Shown here in pieces: positions 27,255 to 35,998 of a stretch of 64,000 nucleotides of DNA; positions within the stretch are counted from its first letter, which is position 1; the number at the start of each line of letters is the position of its first letter. The notes beneath the pieces are model-generated. The model had not been told where the DNA came from. It saw only the letters and a program-made list of their open reading frames with translations, and made no database searches. The position numbers and the translations under genes are program-made. The stretch comes from Verrucomicrobiota bacterium (GTDB lineage: Bacteria > Verrucomicrobiota > Kiritimatiellia > RFP12 > UBA1067), in the NCBI GenBank assembly GCA_023269675.1, contig JAHFSX010000019.1, forward strand, positions 1 through 64,000, written 5' to 3'.

Positions 27255-29683
27255 CTCCTGACCTCGCCTCCGCGTCGGTGCCTGAAACGCTCGCGGCGCT
27301 GCATGTGAAACCCGAGGCCGGCCTGACAAATGCCGAGGTGGACTCCCGCCGGAAAGAGCACGGCTATAATGAGGTGGCCGAGCAGAAGGGGCATCCGCTC
27401 CGATTGTTTTTCCATAAGTTTTGGGGTATGTCGGCATGGATGCTCGAACTCATTATGGTACTGTCGGTTGTCCTGCGGAAATATTCGGATCTCGCGGTTG
27501 TGAGTGCGCTGCTGGTCGTCAACGCCGGGCTGAGCTTTATGCAGGAACATCGGGCAGCCGGGGTTGTCGAAGCCCTGCGCAAAAGGCTCCAAGTCAGTGC
27601 CCGCGTCTTACGTGAATCGAATTGGATGGTCGTTCCTGCGCGGGATCTCGTTCCCGGCGACATCATCCGTGTGCGCCCTGGAGACATCGTCCCGGCGGAC
27701 GTTAAACTCCTGGCGGGAGAATTGAGCGTTGACCAGTCGGCCCTTACCGGCGAGTCGAAGGACGCGGATAAGGTCTCGGGAGCGGTTCTCTCGGCGGGGT
27801 CAGTCGTCCGCCGTGGGGAAGGCAACGGCGTGGTTATGCTGACTGGGGCGAGGACCTACTTCGGGCGTACCACTGAGTTGGTTCAGAAGGCGCGACCGAA
27901 ACTCCACATCGAAGCGGTGGTGGCGAAGGTCGTCAGATGGCTGTTTGTCATTGTCGGCGTGTTGCTGGGGGTGGTGGCCGTCCTGTCTCTGATTCGCGGC
28001 GTGCCGCTGCTTGAGATGGTGCCGCTCCTTCTGGTTCTGCTGATGAGTGCGGTGCCGGTCGCGCTCCCCGTCATGTTCACCGTCAGCATGGCATTCGGTT
28101 CGAAGGAACTTGCTAAACGAGGCGTGCTGGTGACGCGCCTCAGCGCCGCGGAGGATGCCGCGACGATGGATGTGCTTTGCGTGGACAAAACGGGCACGAT
28201 CACGATGAACCAGCTTGCCGTAACCGGCGTGATTCCGCTGGGGCGTGCGGCGGAGTCGGACGTGCTGTTCGCCGGCGCGCTCGCGTCTCAGGAAGCCAAT
28301 CAGGATCCGATTGATCTGGCGTTCCTGGCCGCGGCGAAGGATCGGCACATCTTCGACGGCGTACCAGCGGTGACGCCCGTATCCTTCGCGCCTTTTGATG
28401 CGAAAAATCGGCGGACGGAAGCCGTGGTGAAGCAGTCCGGGCAGCGTTTCCGTGTGATGAAAGGCGCAGTTCGGACGGTCGCCGCGGCCTGCGGACTCCA
28501 GCCCCCGGAGATTGAGGCGATCGAGGCCCGGGTCAGCGAATCCGCGCTGAAGGGTTATCGGACGCTGGCGGTTGCCCGCGGTCCCGAGACGGGTGTTCCC
28601 GCGTTGGTCGGACTGGTAACTTTGTATGATCCGCTCCGGCCTGACGCCAGGCAACTCATCGCCACACTTCGTGATCTCGGAGTGCCGGTGAAGATGCTAA
28701 CGGGCGATGCGCTGGCGGTCGCGAGCGAAATCGCGTTCGGAGTCGGATTATCCAATATCCGGCGCGTGGCGGACCTGAAGGCTTCGAGCGCCCAGGCCGG
28801 CAACGAGGCGGTCGATCTCTTGGCGGGGGCAGACGGTTTCGCGGAAGTCTATCCGGAGGACAAATACATCGTGGTGCGGCACCTGCAGGCGGCGGGACAC
28901 GTGACCGGCATGACGGGTGACGGCGTCAACGACGCGCCCGCCCTGCGGCAGGCTGAAGTGGGCATTGCCGTCAGCACGGCGACGGATGTCGCCAAGGGCG
29001 CCGCCAGTGTCGTGCTTACCGAACCGGGGCTGACGAACATCGTGGCGCTGGTTCAGCAGGGGCGGACGATCTACCAGCGCATCCTGACGTGGATCATCAA
29101 CAAGATCAGCCGGACGATCCTGAAGTCGGCTTTCGTTGCTATCGCGTTTGTGGTGACAGGCAAGTTCGTCGTCTCGGCTTTTGCGATGCTGCTGCTGGTT
29201 TTCATGACGGATTTCGCGAAGATCGCCCTTGCCACGGACCGCGTCCGGCCGTCGCAGAAACCTGAGACGTGGAACATCGGGGGATTTATCCTGGTGTCCG
29301 TGGTGCTGGGTCTTGCGATGGTAGCGGAGGCGCTCTTTCTGTTGTGGTTGGGTTGGGAACGTTTCGGTTTGGCGACCAGCGACGCCGCCCTCTACACCTT
29401 CAGTTTCCTGACGCTGCTCTACTTTGCCGTGTTTTCCATCGTGTCCGCGCGGGAACGCCGCGCGTTCTGGTCGACGACGCCCAGCGCGCTTCTCATAGCT
29501 GCGCTCCTCGCGGATGCTCTCGTAGGGACGGCTTTGACGCGCGTGGGGTTGCCGGGACTGATGCCGTTGCCTTGGTGGCAGACGCTCGGCATTTTCGCCT
29601 ATGCTATGGTCATTTGCCTTTGCGTAAATGACGCCATTAAAGTCGTCCTGATCAAGTGGCGAGTTCCTGCCGCAGTGGCATAG
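27191..29683 (+). CDS. P-type (P3A, plasma-membrane H+-ATPase-like) cation ATPase
   Basis: An 830-residue membrane pump of the P3A family, which exports protons in fungi, plants and some prokaryotes. In order: cytoplasmic N-terminus (VDSRRKEHGYNEVAEQKG), two helices, the actuator domain (VDQSALTGESKDADKVSG), helices 3-4 with SAVPVALPVMF, the phosphorylation site LCVDKTGTITMNQLAVTG, the hinge MTGDGVNDAPALRQAEVGIA, and the C-terminal helix bundle. The ATG at 27191 lies inside the tail of the LexA-like frame; a TTG 13 codons later is also possible. As first gene of the accessory region it may support pH balance or energise the transporters there. Confidence 0.88.
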   Translation: MRFGSRYRSVKADLDGGRGTIAPDLASASVPETLAALHVKPEAGLTNAEVDSRRKEHGYNEVAEQKGHPLRLFFHKFWGMSAWMLELIMVLSVVLRKYSDLAVVSALLVVNAGLSFMQEHRAAGVVEALRKRLQVSARVLRESNWMVVPARDLVPGDIIRVRPGDIVPADVKLLAGELSVDQSALTGESKDADKVSGAVLSAGSVVRRGEGNGVVMLTGARTYFGRTTELVQKARPKLHIEAVVAKVVRWLFVIVGVLLGVVAVLSLIRGVPLLEMVPLLLVLLMSAVPVALPVMFTVSMAFGSKELAKRGVLVTRLSAAEDAATMDVLCVDKTGTITMNQLAVTGVIPLGRAAESDVLFAGALASQEANQDPIDLAFLAAAKDRHIFDGVPAVTPVSFAPFDAKNRRTEAVVKQSGQRFRVMKGAVRTVAAACGLQPPEIEAIEARVSESALKGYRTLAVARGPETGVPALVGLVTLYDPLRPDARQLIATLRDLGVPVKMLTGDALAVASEIAFGVGLSNIRRVADLKASSAQAGNEAVDLLAGADGFAEVYPEDKYIVVRHLQAAGHVTGMTGDGVNDAPALRQAEVGIAVSTATDVAKGAASVVLTEPGLTNIVALVQQGRTIYQRILTWIINKISRTILKSAFVAIAFVVTGKFVVSAFAMLLLVFMTDFAKIALATDRVRPSQKPETWNIGGFILVSVVLGLAMVAEALFLLWLGWERFGLATSDAALYTFSFLTLLYFAVFSIVSARERRAFWSTTPSALLIAALLADALVGTALTRVGLPGLMPLPWWQTLGIFAYAMVICLCVNDAIKVVLIKWRVPAAVA

Positions 29684-29704
29684 ATTATTCGACGCGTAAC
29701 TCCA

Positions 29705-29750
29705 TGTGGGGGAACAGTTTCAAATCCCTACAGTAGGGTTTCACCCCATA
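29705..29750 (+). terminator. Possible two-step hairpin after the P-type ATPase
   Basis: CCCTA (29726-29730) pairs with TAGGG (29734-29738), with outer pairing of a TGGGG near 29707 to CCCCA near 29744. There is no T run, so the function is uncertain. Confidence 0.3.
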
Positions 29751-29894
29751 GGGCAAGACAGGCTTATCGCGTATTATGAAACAAACGAAAATCTAGAAGC
29801 GGCAAAATAAGTGGCTAGGGGAACCTTCGCTTGTTGCGGCAAATAGTTTGCCTGACGCATAGATCAACATGCGAGAATGAAAGGATGGGGTATC

Positions 29895-30059
29895 ATGTTC
29901 ATTCGATTAGTTCTCGGTGCCGTCGTCGGCGGCATTCTCGGTTACGGCGTGTACCGTTTCATCGGGTGTTCCTCCGGCACTTGCCCTATCACGTCCAACC
30001 CGTGGTTAAGCACGATCTTTGGCATGACCCTTGGTGCGTTGCTGTCGAGGGAGGCCTGA
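29895..30059 (+). CDS. Small DUF6132-like membrane protein
   Basis: The ATG at 29895 (54 residues) has AAAGGATGGGG just upstream; an earlier in-frame ATG at 29877 lacks support. One Gly-rich helix (LVLGAVVGGILGYGVYRFIG) is followed by CSSGTCPITSNPW and a second hydrophobic stretch (STIFGMTLGALL). The CxxGxCPITSNP core resembles the DUF6132 family, often found next to thiol, rhodanese and YeeE genes. The Cys pair suggests a redox or persulfide-linked role; none is proven. It precedes a Cys-rich gene by 40 bases. Confidence 0.7.
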   Translation: MFIRLVLGAVVGGILGYGVYRFIGCSSGTCPITSNPWLSTIFGMTLGALLSREA

Positions 30060-30099
30060 GTGCGGCGGGATTGGGCAAGTTTGGCGAAATGGAAAAACC

Positions 30100-30264
30100 A
30101 TGAAACTGACCGACGCTGAGTTCTGCGAGTCGCACTGTCCGGTCTGCACCAACGCCCGGAAGGGCAATAAGAGTGCAGGCTTTCTGCAAAGGCTCGAAAG
30201 GGCGCTGACAGGCGGCGGCTGTCCCGCCGGCCCGCCAGACGAAGTACGGCGTGAAGCCGAATGA
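30100..30264 (+). CDS. Small Cys-rich protein, copy 1 (C-terminus changed by a frameshift)
   Basis: A 54-residue soluble protein beginning MKLTDAEFCESHCPVCTNAR and continuing with ERALTGGGCPAG. The four-Cys pattern CxxxCxxC...C suggests binding of metal or an Fe-S cluster; I do not recognise the family. A second copy lies at 41137-41328 and is nearly identical in DNA across the first 45 codons. After CPAG the two diverge because this copy lacks four bases: here it reads PPDEVRREAE and stops, while copy 2 continues RARQKKYGVKPNE, a sequence still visible here in another frame. Copy 2 probably has the ancestral end. It leads into the sulfur module. Confidence 0.65.
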   Translation: MKLTDAEFCESHCPVCTNARKGNKSAGFLQRLERALTGGGCPAGPPDEVRREAE

Positions 30265-30312
30265 AGTTCGCTCAACGAGCTAATTTGTTATCTGATTCAA
30301 GGAGGAGCAGAC

Positions 30313-32340
30313 ATGAGAAGAAGAACTGATTGCGCGATGCGGACACACGTCTTGAGAGCGTCCGTTGTCGCTTTGTTTCTCGCAGGTTCGACGGGGCTGG
30401 CCGCGGCCATCAAAGACGCGGAGGCCGCATCGCATGGGGATACTGCCGCTGTGCAGACGGTCGTGAAAACATACGAGTTTCCTGGCGTCAAGATCGTGCA
30501 GCTCAATCTCGCGGTCCTGTCGCATTACTCGTATTTTGTGGTGAGCGGAACGGAGGCGCTGATGGTCGATCCGGACCGTGACATCCAGGTCTATCTTGAC
30601 ATGGCGAAGAAAGAAGGGTGGGCGGTCAAAGGCGTGTTCCTGACCCATTCTCATGCGGACTTTGTGGCGGGGCACAGCGAGTTCACCAAAGCGCTCGGCT
30701 GCTCCGTCTACCAGAGTAAGGAGAGCGGAGCGAAATACTCAATCAACGCGCTTTCTGATCAGCAGACGGTACCGTGGGGCGAAGTCACGCTTCAGTTCTT
30801 AAGCACTCCCGGCCACACGCCCGACGGCATGTGCGCCCTCGTTTTCAGCAAGGCCGACAAGGCCAAGCCCTTGGCGATTCTGACCGGCGACACACTCTTC
30901 GTGGGCTCGATCGGCCGTCCCGATCTGATGGGCGGCACGATGGCAGCGTCCGCGCTTGCTGGCATGAGTTATGACACGTGGGTGAACAAACTCGCCAAAC
31001 TCGACGACGGCGTGATCGTGCTCCCCGCCCACGGCGCGGGCTCGCTGTGCGGCGCGAACCTCCGCGACGAGCCTTCCTCGACCATCGGCACGGAACGCAA
31101 GAGCAACCCTTATCTGCAACATAAAGCCCGGAACGATTTCATAACGGCGGTTCTGGAAGGGCTCCCCGACGCGCCGCAATACTTTAAGCACAACGCTCAG
31201 ATGAACCGCGAAGGCCCGCCGCTGGTGACCTGGAGCGCGCCGCTGCCTTCGGTTCCCGCCCTGGACGAAACGCTGACCGACGTCAATACCTCATATGTCG
31301 TAGACCTTCGCGACGCGACGAGCTTTGCCGCCGGGCATATCCCCAATTCTGTGAACATCGCCCTGCGCGGCCGATTGGAGACCTGGGTCGGCATCATGGT
31401 GCCGTGGGGAAACCGCACCGTGCTGTGCGGCAGCGGCGCGGAACTGAAAGAGGCGGTCTATCGGCTGCACCGCGTCGGCTACGACATCGCGGGCACGGTG
31501 GGGATTGACGCATGGGTCGCTGCAAAGCAGCCGGTCTTGTCGAACGAGCCTATTCAGCCGCGGCTTCTTTATCAGCGCATGAAGGACGGCACCGCGCCGG
31601 TGATCGTGGATGTGCGCTTGCCGAGCGAGTGGATGGGCCTGCGCATTGGTAACGTCGTAAACCTGCCGCTGAATCTTCTGGGCGAACTCGCGCCGACGAA
31701 GCTGGATGCGCAGGAGCCGGTCGTGACGGTCTGTAATTCGGCTTACCGCAGCAGCATGGGCATCGGCGTACTGGAGCGGAAGGGCTTCAAGAAAGTATCC
31801 AGCATGGTCGGGGGCAGCGAGGCATGGATCGAGCAAGGTTTGCCGGTGATCCAGCCCGCCGCACCCGGAGGGACAATGTTGTCGCAACCCAAACGCGTCG
31901 TCAGGCTGCCCGACCGGATAGACCCGTCCGCGCTCAAACGGCTGCTCATGGACCTGCCCGGCACGTGCGATCTCGTGGATGTGCGGCCCGCCGAGCAGTT
32001 CGCCGACTATCACCTGTCCGGCGCGCGCAATGTGGAACTGGCTGACCTGATTTCCGATCCCGCGTTCCTGACAGGCGCGGGGCCGCTGGTGATCGTAGAC
32101 CGCGACGGCTCGCTGGCCATGGCGGCGGGCGGCATCCTCTCGCAGAAGACCGAACGGCAGGTCAAGGTTCTGTTCGGCGGGCTCGGCGCCTACTGGCGCG
32201 ACGCGGAGATGGGCGGTCCCGTCAAAGCAGTGCCGCTCGCGCCGGCCGCATCTGCGTCGCCATCGGCTCAGCCGGCGGCACCGGCGCCATCTGCGCCGCA
32301 AGCGCCGCAGGCACCGAAAAAGAAAAGCGCGGGGTGTTAA
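30313..32340 (+). CDS. Exported persulfide dioxygenase-like MBL protein with three rhodanese domains
   Basis: A 675-residue protein with a very strong ribosome site (AAGGAGGAG) and a signal peptide (THVLRASVVALFLAGSTGLA). Residues about 50-290 are a metallo-beta-lactamase domain with THSHADFVAGH (His112, His114, Asp116), resembling ETHE1-type persulfide dioxygenases, which oxidise glutathione persulfide to sulfite. Three rhodanese domains follow. The first has Cys in VLCGSGAEL. The second has VTVCNSAYRSS, a good catalytic loop. The third has VDRDGSLAM, where Asp replaces the Cys. A Pro/Ala-rich tail ends in KKKSAGC. The function is probably periplasmic sulfane-sulfur transfer and oxidation, followed by the YeeE-like proteins. 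Confidence 0.82.
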   Translation: MRRRTDCAMRTHVLRASVVALFLAGSTGLAAAIKDAEAASHGDTAAVQTVVKTYEFPGVKIVQLNLAVLSHYSYFVVSGTEALMVDPDRDIQVYLDMAKKEGWAVKGVFLTHSHADFVAGHSEFTKALGCSVYQSKESGAKYSINALSDQQTVPWGEVTLQFLSTPGHTPDGMCALVFSKADKAKPLAILTGDTLFVGSIGRPDLMGGTMAASALAGMSYDTWVNKLAKLDDGVIVLPAHGAGSLCGANLRDEPSSTIGTERKSNPYLQHKARNDFITAVLEGLPDAPQYFKHNAQMNREGPPLVTWSAPLPSVPALDETLTDVNTSYVVDLRDATSFAAGHIPNSVNIALRGRLETWVGIMVPWGNRTVLCGSGAELKEAVYRLHRVGYDIAGTVGIDAWVAAKQPVLSNEPIQPRLLYQRMKDGTAPVIVDVRLPSEWMGLRIGNVVNLPLNLLGELAPTKLDAQEPVVTVCNSAYRSSMGIGVLERKGFKKVSSMVGGSEAWIEQGLPVIQPAAPGGTMLSQPKRVVRLPDRIDPSALKRLLMDLPGTCDLVDVRPAEQFADYHLSGARNVELADLISDPAFLTGAGPLVIVDRDGSLAMAAGGILSQKTERQVKVLFGGLGAYWRDAEMGGPVKAVPLAPAASASPSAQPAAPAPSAPQAPQAPKKKSAGC

Positions 32341-32342
32341 TC

Positions 32343-32849
32343 ATGCGAGCGAAACCCTATTCAAATCCGTATCTCGCCGGGGTGTTGCTCGGCATGACCG
32401 TGCTGGCCTCGTATCTGATTCTCGGTGCCGGGCTGGGAGCATCCGCGGGCATCGCACGCGCGGGAGCATTCTGCGAACTCGCGCTCGCTCCTGCGCGGAC
32501 GCTGGCCAGCCGTTACTTCGGCGAATGGGGCGCTGAGCCGCTCAACTACTATCTGGTCTTCATGCTGGCGGGCGTGTTTTGCGGCGGACTTATCTCCGCA
32601 TTGCTGGCCGACCGCTGCGCAGTCATTGTTGAGCGCGGCGCACGCTGCTCCGCTCTCAAGCGGCTGGTCTTCGCGCTGGCCGGCGGTGTGATCGTCGGTT
32701 TCGCCAGCCGCCTCGCGAACGGCTGCACCTCCGGACAGGCGTTGTCCGGCAGCGCGGTGCTGCTCACGGGCAGCCTCCTCTTTCTCATCAGTGTTTTCGC
32801 GGGCGGCTATGCCGCCGCGTGGTTTGTGAGGAGGCAGTGGTATGATTAA
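32343..32849 (+). CDS. YeeE/YedE (DUF395) family sulfur-transport half, first subunit
   Basis: A 168-residue protein with about four membrane helices (NPYLAGVLLGMTVLASYLI, YYLVFMLAGVFCGGLISALL, LVFALAGGVIVGFASRLANG, LFLISVFAGGYAAAW). The family's Cys-containing motif appears as RLANGCTSGQALSG. YeeE proteins take up thiosulfate through relayed cysteines. Here the transporter is split in two genes, as in many bacteria; the second half (32842) overlaps this one by eight bases, so translation is coupled. The ATG at 32343 lies just after the stop of the MBL-rhodanese gene. Confidence 0.85.
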   Translation: MRAKPYSNPYLAGVLLGMTVLASYLILGAGLGASAGIARAGAFCELALAPARTLASRYFGEWGAEPLNYYLVFMLAGVFCGGLISALLADRCAVIVERGARCSALKRLVFALAGGVIVGFASRLANGCTSGQALSGSAVLLTGSLLFLISVFAGGYAAAWFVRRQWYD

Positions 32850-34848
32850 CACCTTTTTCAGCAGCGGAACGCTCGACTCTCCGGCGGCCTTTCTGGCGAG
32901 TCTTCTGATCGGCCTCGCTTTCGGCGTGGCGCTGGAACGAGCGGGTTTCGGCAGTTCGCGCCGCCTGTCTGGCATCTTCTATTTCCGCGACATGGCGGTG
33001 CTGAAGGTCATGTTCACCGCTGTGATCGTCGCCATGCTCGGCGTCTGCTATGCCAAGGCATTCGGCTGGGTGACGCCCGACAACGTGTATTTCCTGCACA
33101 CGCTCTACGCGGCTCAGATTCTCGGAGGCCTCATTTTCGGCGTGGGCTTCGTCATGGGCGGTTGGTGCCCCGGCACGGCGGCTGTGGGCGTGGCTTCCGG
33201 AAAGATCGACGCGCTGGTGTTCTTGGCCGGCGCGTTGGGCGGGAGCATCCTCTACAATGAACTGTATACCGTGGTCGCTCCGCTGACCGCCAACGACCGC
33301 GGTGTCGTGTTCGGGTTCGATTCGCTGGGCGTCTCAGAGGCGGGCTTCGCGTTCGTCTTCACGCTGATTGCCGTCGGCTGTTTCTGGGGCGCGGAGGCGA
33401 TCGAGAAGAAGCGCAACGGTGTGGAAGGCTATTGGAACTCGCGCTTTCTCAAGGTCTTCAGCGCCATGTTGGCCATCGGCGCATTCGGCCTTTTCGCCGT
33501 GCAGACGAAACCCGCCGCAGCCGCAAACGCGGCCGCGCAGGAGGAGACCTTGCTGACAGGCATGCAGGAGGGCGCGGACCATATCGAAGTCCAGGAACTC
33601 GCTGACCGTCTGCTGGAAGGTGACGCGTCGATCCTGCTGGTCGATATCCGTGCGCCGGAGGAGTATGCGGGGTTCCACATCCGTACGGCGGTCAACATTC
33701 AGGCTGCCGACTTGCCGGCATCGCTCGCTCCGCATAAGAATCAGGGCTTGATCGTGCTCTATTCCAACGGCATGACCCATCCCGCGCAGGCGCGCGACAG
33801 TTTGGCCAGACTTGGCTTCGGTAATGTCTATCAGCTCACCGACGGGTTGCAGGGCTTTCTGGATGTCTGCCTCAAGCCGGTGTCGCTTCGCGACGCGCCG
33901 GTCCCGGCGGCCCAGACTGCGAAGATCCGCGCATGGCGTGCGTTCTTTCTGGGTGCTCCCGTTGCCGCACCCGCTGTGGCGGCAACCTCGGTACGTGCGT
34001 CAGAACCCCTGCCTGCGGAAGTGGAAACCGAGTGGCTGGCGCAGAACCTCGGCCGGGGTGATGTGAAACGGATCGACATGCGGCCGCAACCGGAATACAA
34101 GGGCGGACACATACCGGGCGCGCTGAGTCTGAACATCGAAAGCCTGCGCGGCTGTGTCGAAGGCATCCCTTCCACGCTTCTGCCTGCCAAGCTGTTGGCC
34201 GAGCACTTCTCGCTCATGGGGATCCGTCCGGACGACAGCATCGTCGTCATCTGGGGCGACAAAGAGCAGGATGCGACGCTGGTCGGCATGGCCTGCGAAC
34301 GGCTGGGGCACAGCCGCTATGCCGTGTTGCGCGGGGGTTTCGCCAAGTGGCAGAGCGAGAGGCGGCAGCTGGACACCCTGCTTCCCGTCGTCACGGCCAC
34401 GCGGTATCCCGTTCCCGCGAAGGCGGACGCTTTCACGGTCGGCGCTAAGGACGTTCTGGCTGCGGTCGGCGCGCCGGGGTCAGTGATCCTTGATGTGCGT
34501 CCGGCTGATTTCTTCACAGGCAAGAAGCGCGACGAGGCGCGGGGTGGCCATGTTCCGGGTGCGGTCAACCGGCCGTTTGCTGATGACGTGGCCAAAGGCG
34601 AGGCGTTCAACACGCTGAAGCCGGTCGGCGAGTTGGCTGCCGCCTACGCGAAACTCATTCCCGCAAAGGACTCGCCGGTCATCATCCACTGCCGCACGGG
34701 ACACCAGGCCAGTCAGACCTTCTTTGTGCTCACCCGGCTTTTGGGCTATACCCGTGTCCGTTGGTATGACGCCGGCTGGACCGAGTGGGCCGCGCGGCCC
34801 GAACTTCCGGTGGTCAGCGATGAGCAAAAGCCGGAGGGACCGAAGTGA
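32842..34848 (+). CDS. YeeE/YedE second half fused to three rhodanese domains
   Basis: Residues 1-215 are the membrane half of a split YeeE/YedE transporter (FGVALERAGFGSSRRLSGIF, GFVMGGWCPGTAAVGVASGK with the thiosulfate-binding Cys). A hydrophobic segment near residue 210 then leads to three rhodanese domains, probably periplasmic. In the first and second the catalytic Cys loop is replaced (VLYSNGMTH and VIWGDKEQDA); the third keeps it (VIIHCRTGHQAS). The two inactive domains may bind or scaffold. This fusion links sulfur import directly to sulfurtransfer. It ends in a GTGA overlap with the methyltransferase gene. Confidence 0.85.
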   Translation: MINTFFSSGTLDSPAAFLASLLIGLAFGVALERAGFGSSRRLSGIFYFRDMAVLKVMFTAVIVAMLGVCYAKAFGWVTPDNVYFLHTLYAAQILGGLIFGVGFVMGGWCPGTAAVGVASGKIDALVFLAGALGGSILYNELYTVVAPLTANDRGVVFGFDSLGVSEAGFAFVFTLIAVGCFWGAEAIEKKRNGVEGYWNSRFLKVFSAMLAIGAFGLFAVQTKPAAAANAAAQEETLLTGMQEGADHIEVQELADRLLEGDASILLVDIRAPEEYAGFHIRTAVNIQAADLPASLAPHKNQGLIVLYSNGMTHPAQARDSLARLGFGNVYQLTDGLQGFLDVCLKPVSLRDAPVPAAQTAKIRAWRAFFLGAPVAAPAVAATSVRASEPLPAEVETEWLAQNLGRGDVKRIDMRPQPEYKGGHIPGALSLNIESLRGCVEGIPSTLLPAKLLAEHFSLMGIRPDDSIVVIWGDKEQDATLVGMACERLGHSRYAVLRGGFAKWQSERRQLDTLLPVVTATRYPVPAKADAFTVGAKDVLAAVGAPGSVILDVRPADFFTGKKRDEARGGHVPGAVNRPFADDVAKGEAFNTLKPVGELAAAYAKLIPAKDSPVIIHCRTGHQASQTFFVLTRLLGYTRVRWYDAGWTEWAARPELPVVSDEQKPEGPK

Positions 34849-35492
34849 CCGAACAACTGTGCGAAGATAAAAAGACGCGTTTCGACGACAAGGCGGCGGA
34901 GTGGGATGCGAATCCCGCACGTGTGGCGCTGGCGCGGGCCGTTGTGGAGGCGATCCGCGCGGCCGTGCCGCTGAGGCCTGATATGGCGGCGATGGATTTC
35001 GGCGCGGGCACGAGACTGGTGACACTGGGGCTGCTGCCCGAAGTCGGCGAGGTCACGGCGTTGGATTCCTCGGCGGAAATGTTGCGCGTGTTGGAAGAGA
35101 AGGTGAAGGCGCTGGGAGTCGCCAACCTGCACACGCTCCAGTGTGACCTCGCCCAGACGGCGTTGCCCGTCTCCCGCTTCGACCTGATCGTGAGTTCGAT
35201 GGTGCTGCACCATCTGCCCGATGTGCCGCTTGTGCTCAAACGGTTGAGACCGGCGCTCCGCCCCGGCGGTTGGATCGCGCTGGCGGACCTGGATGCGGAG
35301 GACGGTACTTTCCACGTCGACCCGACGGGCATTTATCATCATGGTTTCGAACGCACGACGGTATGCCGCTGGCTGGAAGAGTCCGGGTTCACGGATGTCG
35401 CGTTACGTGAGGCTTTCTGCATCACCCGTCCGGGATCGGACGGCGTGCTGCGCACCTACCCGGTCTTTCTTGTGACGGGGCTGGCGGGCTGA
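34845..35492 (+). CDS. Class I SAM-dependent methyltransferase, copy 1 (altered SAM motif)
   Basis: A 215-residue methyltransferase-fold protein with GTG start overlapping the previous TGA. SAM motif I reads MDFGAGTRLVTLG; residue 57 is Arg where copy 2 (41325) has the usual Gly. The rest is intact: ALDSSAEMLRVLEEKV, FDLIVSSMVLHHLPD, LRPGGWIALADLD. The substitution sits in the SAM-binding glycine loop, so binding may be impaired. The two copies are close in DNA sequence over some 600 bases. The substrate is unknown; the neighbours suggest thiol, sulfide or metalloid methylation, which is speculation. Confidence 0.8.
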   Translation: MTEQLCEDKKTRFDDKAAEWDANPARVALARAVVEAIRAAVPLRPDMAAMDFGAGTRLVTLGLLPEVGEVTALDSSAEMLRVLEEKVKALGVANLHTLQCDLAQTALPVSRFDLIVSSMVLHHLPDVPLVLKRLRPALRPGGWIALADLDAEDGTFHVDPTGIYHHGFERTTVCRWLEESGFTDVALREAFCITRPGSDGVLRTYPVFLVTGLAG

Positions 35493-35576
35493 TGTAAGTC
35501 ATTGCACCGGGGCTACTCGCTATGGTCAAACCATCACGCTTGCAGCGCAGACTATGTTAAAATTCAAATATTACAA

Positions 35577-35605
35577 TTGACAAATTAATAAAGACCTGCC
35601 ATTCT
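35577..35605 (+). promoter_or_regulatory. Possible promoter of the ArsR gene
   Basis: A perfect TTGACA (35577-35582) is followed 17 bases later by CATTCT (35600-35605), a poor -10. The predicted start of transcription falls almost on the ATG (35613), which has no ribosome site, so the message could be leaderless. The AT-rich flank (35555-35590) is a plausible ArsR operator. Confidence 0.4.
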
Positions 35606-35612
35606 TGCGCCC

Positions 35613-35918
35613 ATGAAAAGCCAAGAAACGTTGAATGCGGAGCAGAGAACACGCGGCGCCCGCGTGCTGCAGGCGCTGGCGCATCCGCTCCGGTTGGGCA
35701 TCATGCAGGCGCTCACCGAGTCGCCGCTGACCTGCTCGGAACTTCAGGCGCTGATGGGCTGCCCGCAGCCCACGCTTTCCCTGCAGCTTAAAGTGCTGGT
35801 GGATCAGGGGCTGGTCGCCACATGCAAGGAGGGCACGGTCAAGCGCTGCTCGATCCGCAACCGGGATTTTCTGAAACTTTTCACCTGTCTGCGTCGGCAT
35901 CTGACAGAGGTTTTGTAA
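35613..35918 (+). CDS. ArsR/SmtB-family winged-helix regulator
   Basis: A 101-residue repressor: ALAHPLRLGIMQALTESPLT, recognition helix PQPTLSLQLKVLVDQGLV, beta-hairpin wing CKEGTVKRCSIRN. It has six or so cysteines (TCSEL, GCPQP, TCKEG, RCSIR, TCLRR), more than most family members. Metal sensing or, as in SqrR/BigR, sensing of persulfides through a Cys pair are both possible; the sulfur-processing neighbours favour the latter, as inference. It heads a run with thioredoxin, C_GCAxxG_C_C and RND genes and probably represses them. Confidence 0.88.
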   Translation: MKSQETLNAEQRTRGARVLQALAHPLRLGIMQALTESPLTCSELQALMGCPQPTLSLQLKVLVDQGLVATCKEGTVKRCSIRNRDFLKLFTCLRRHLTEVL

Positions 35919-35998
35919 GCAGAAGCCAAAGACGGCAGTCGTTTTGCCTTGGCAATCTGTTCTATCGGGATTATCAACGTAAATAGGAAGTAGGCAAC

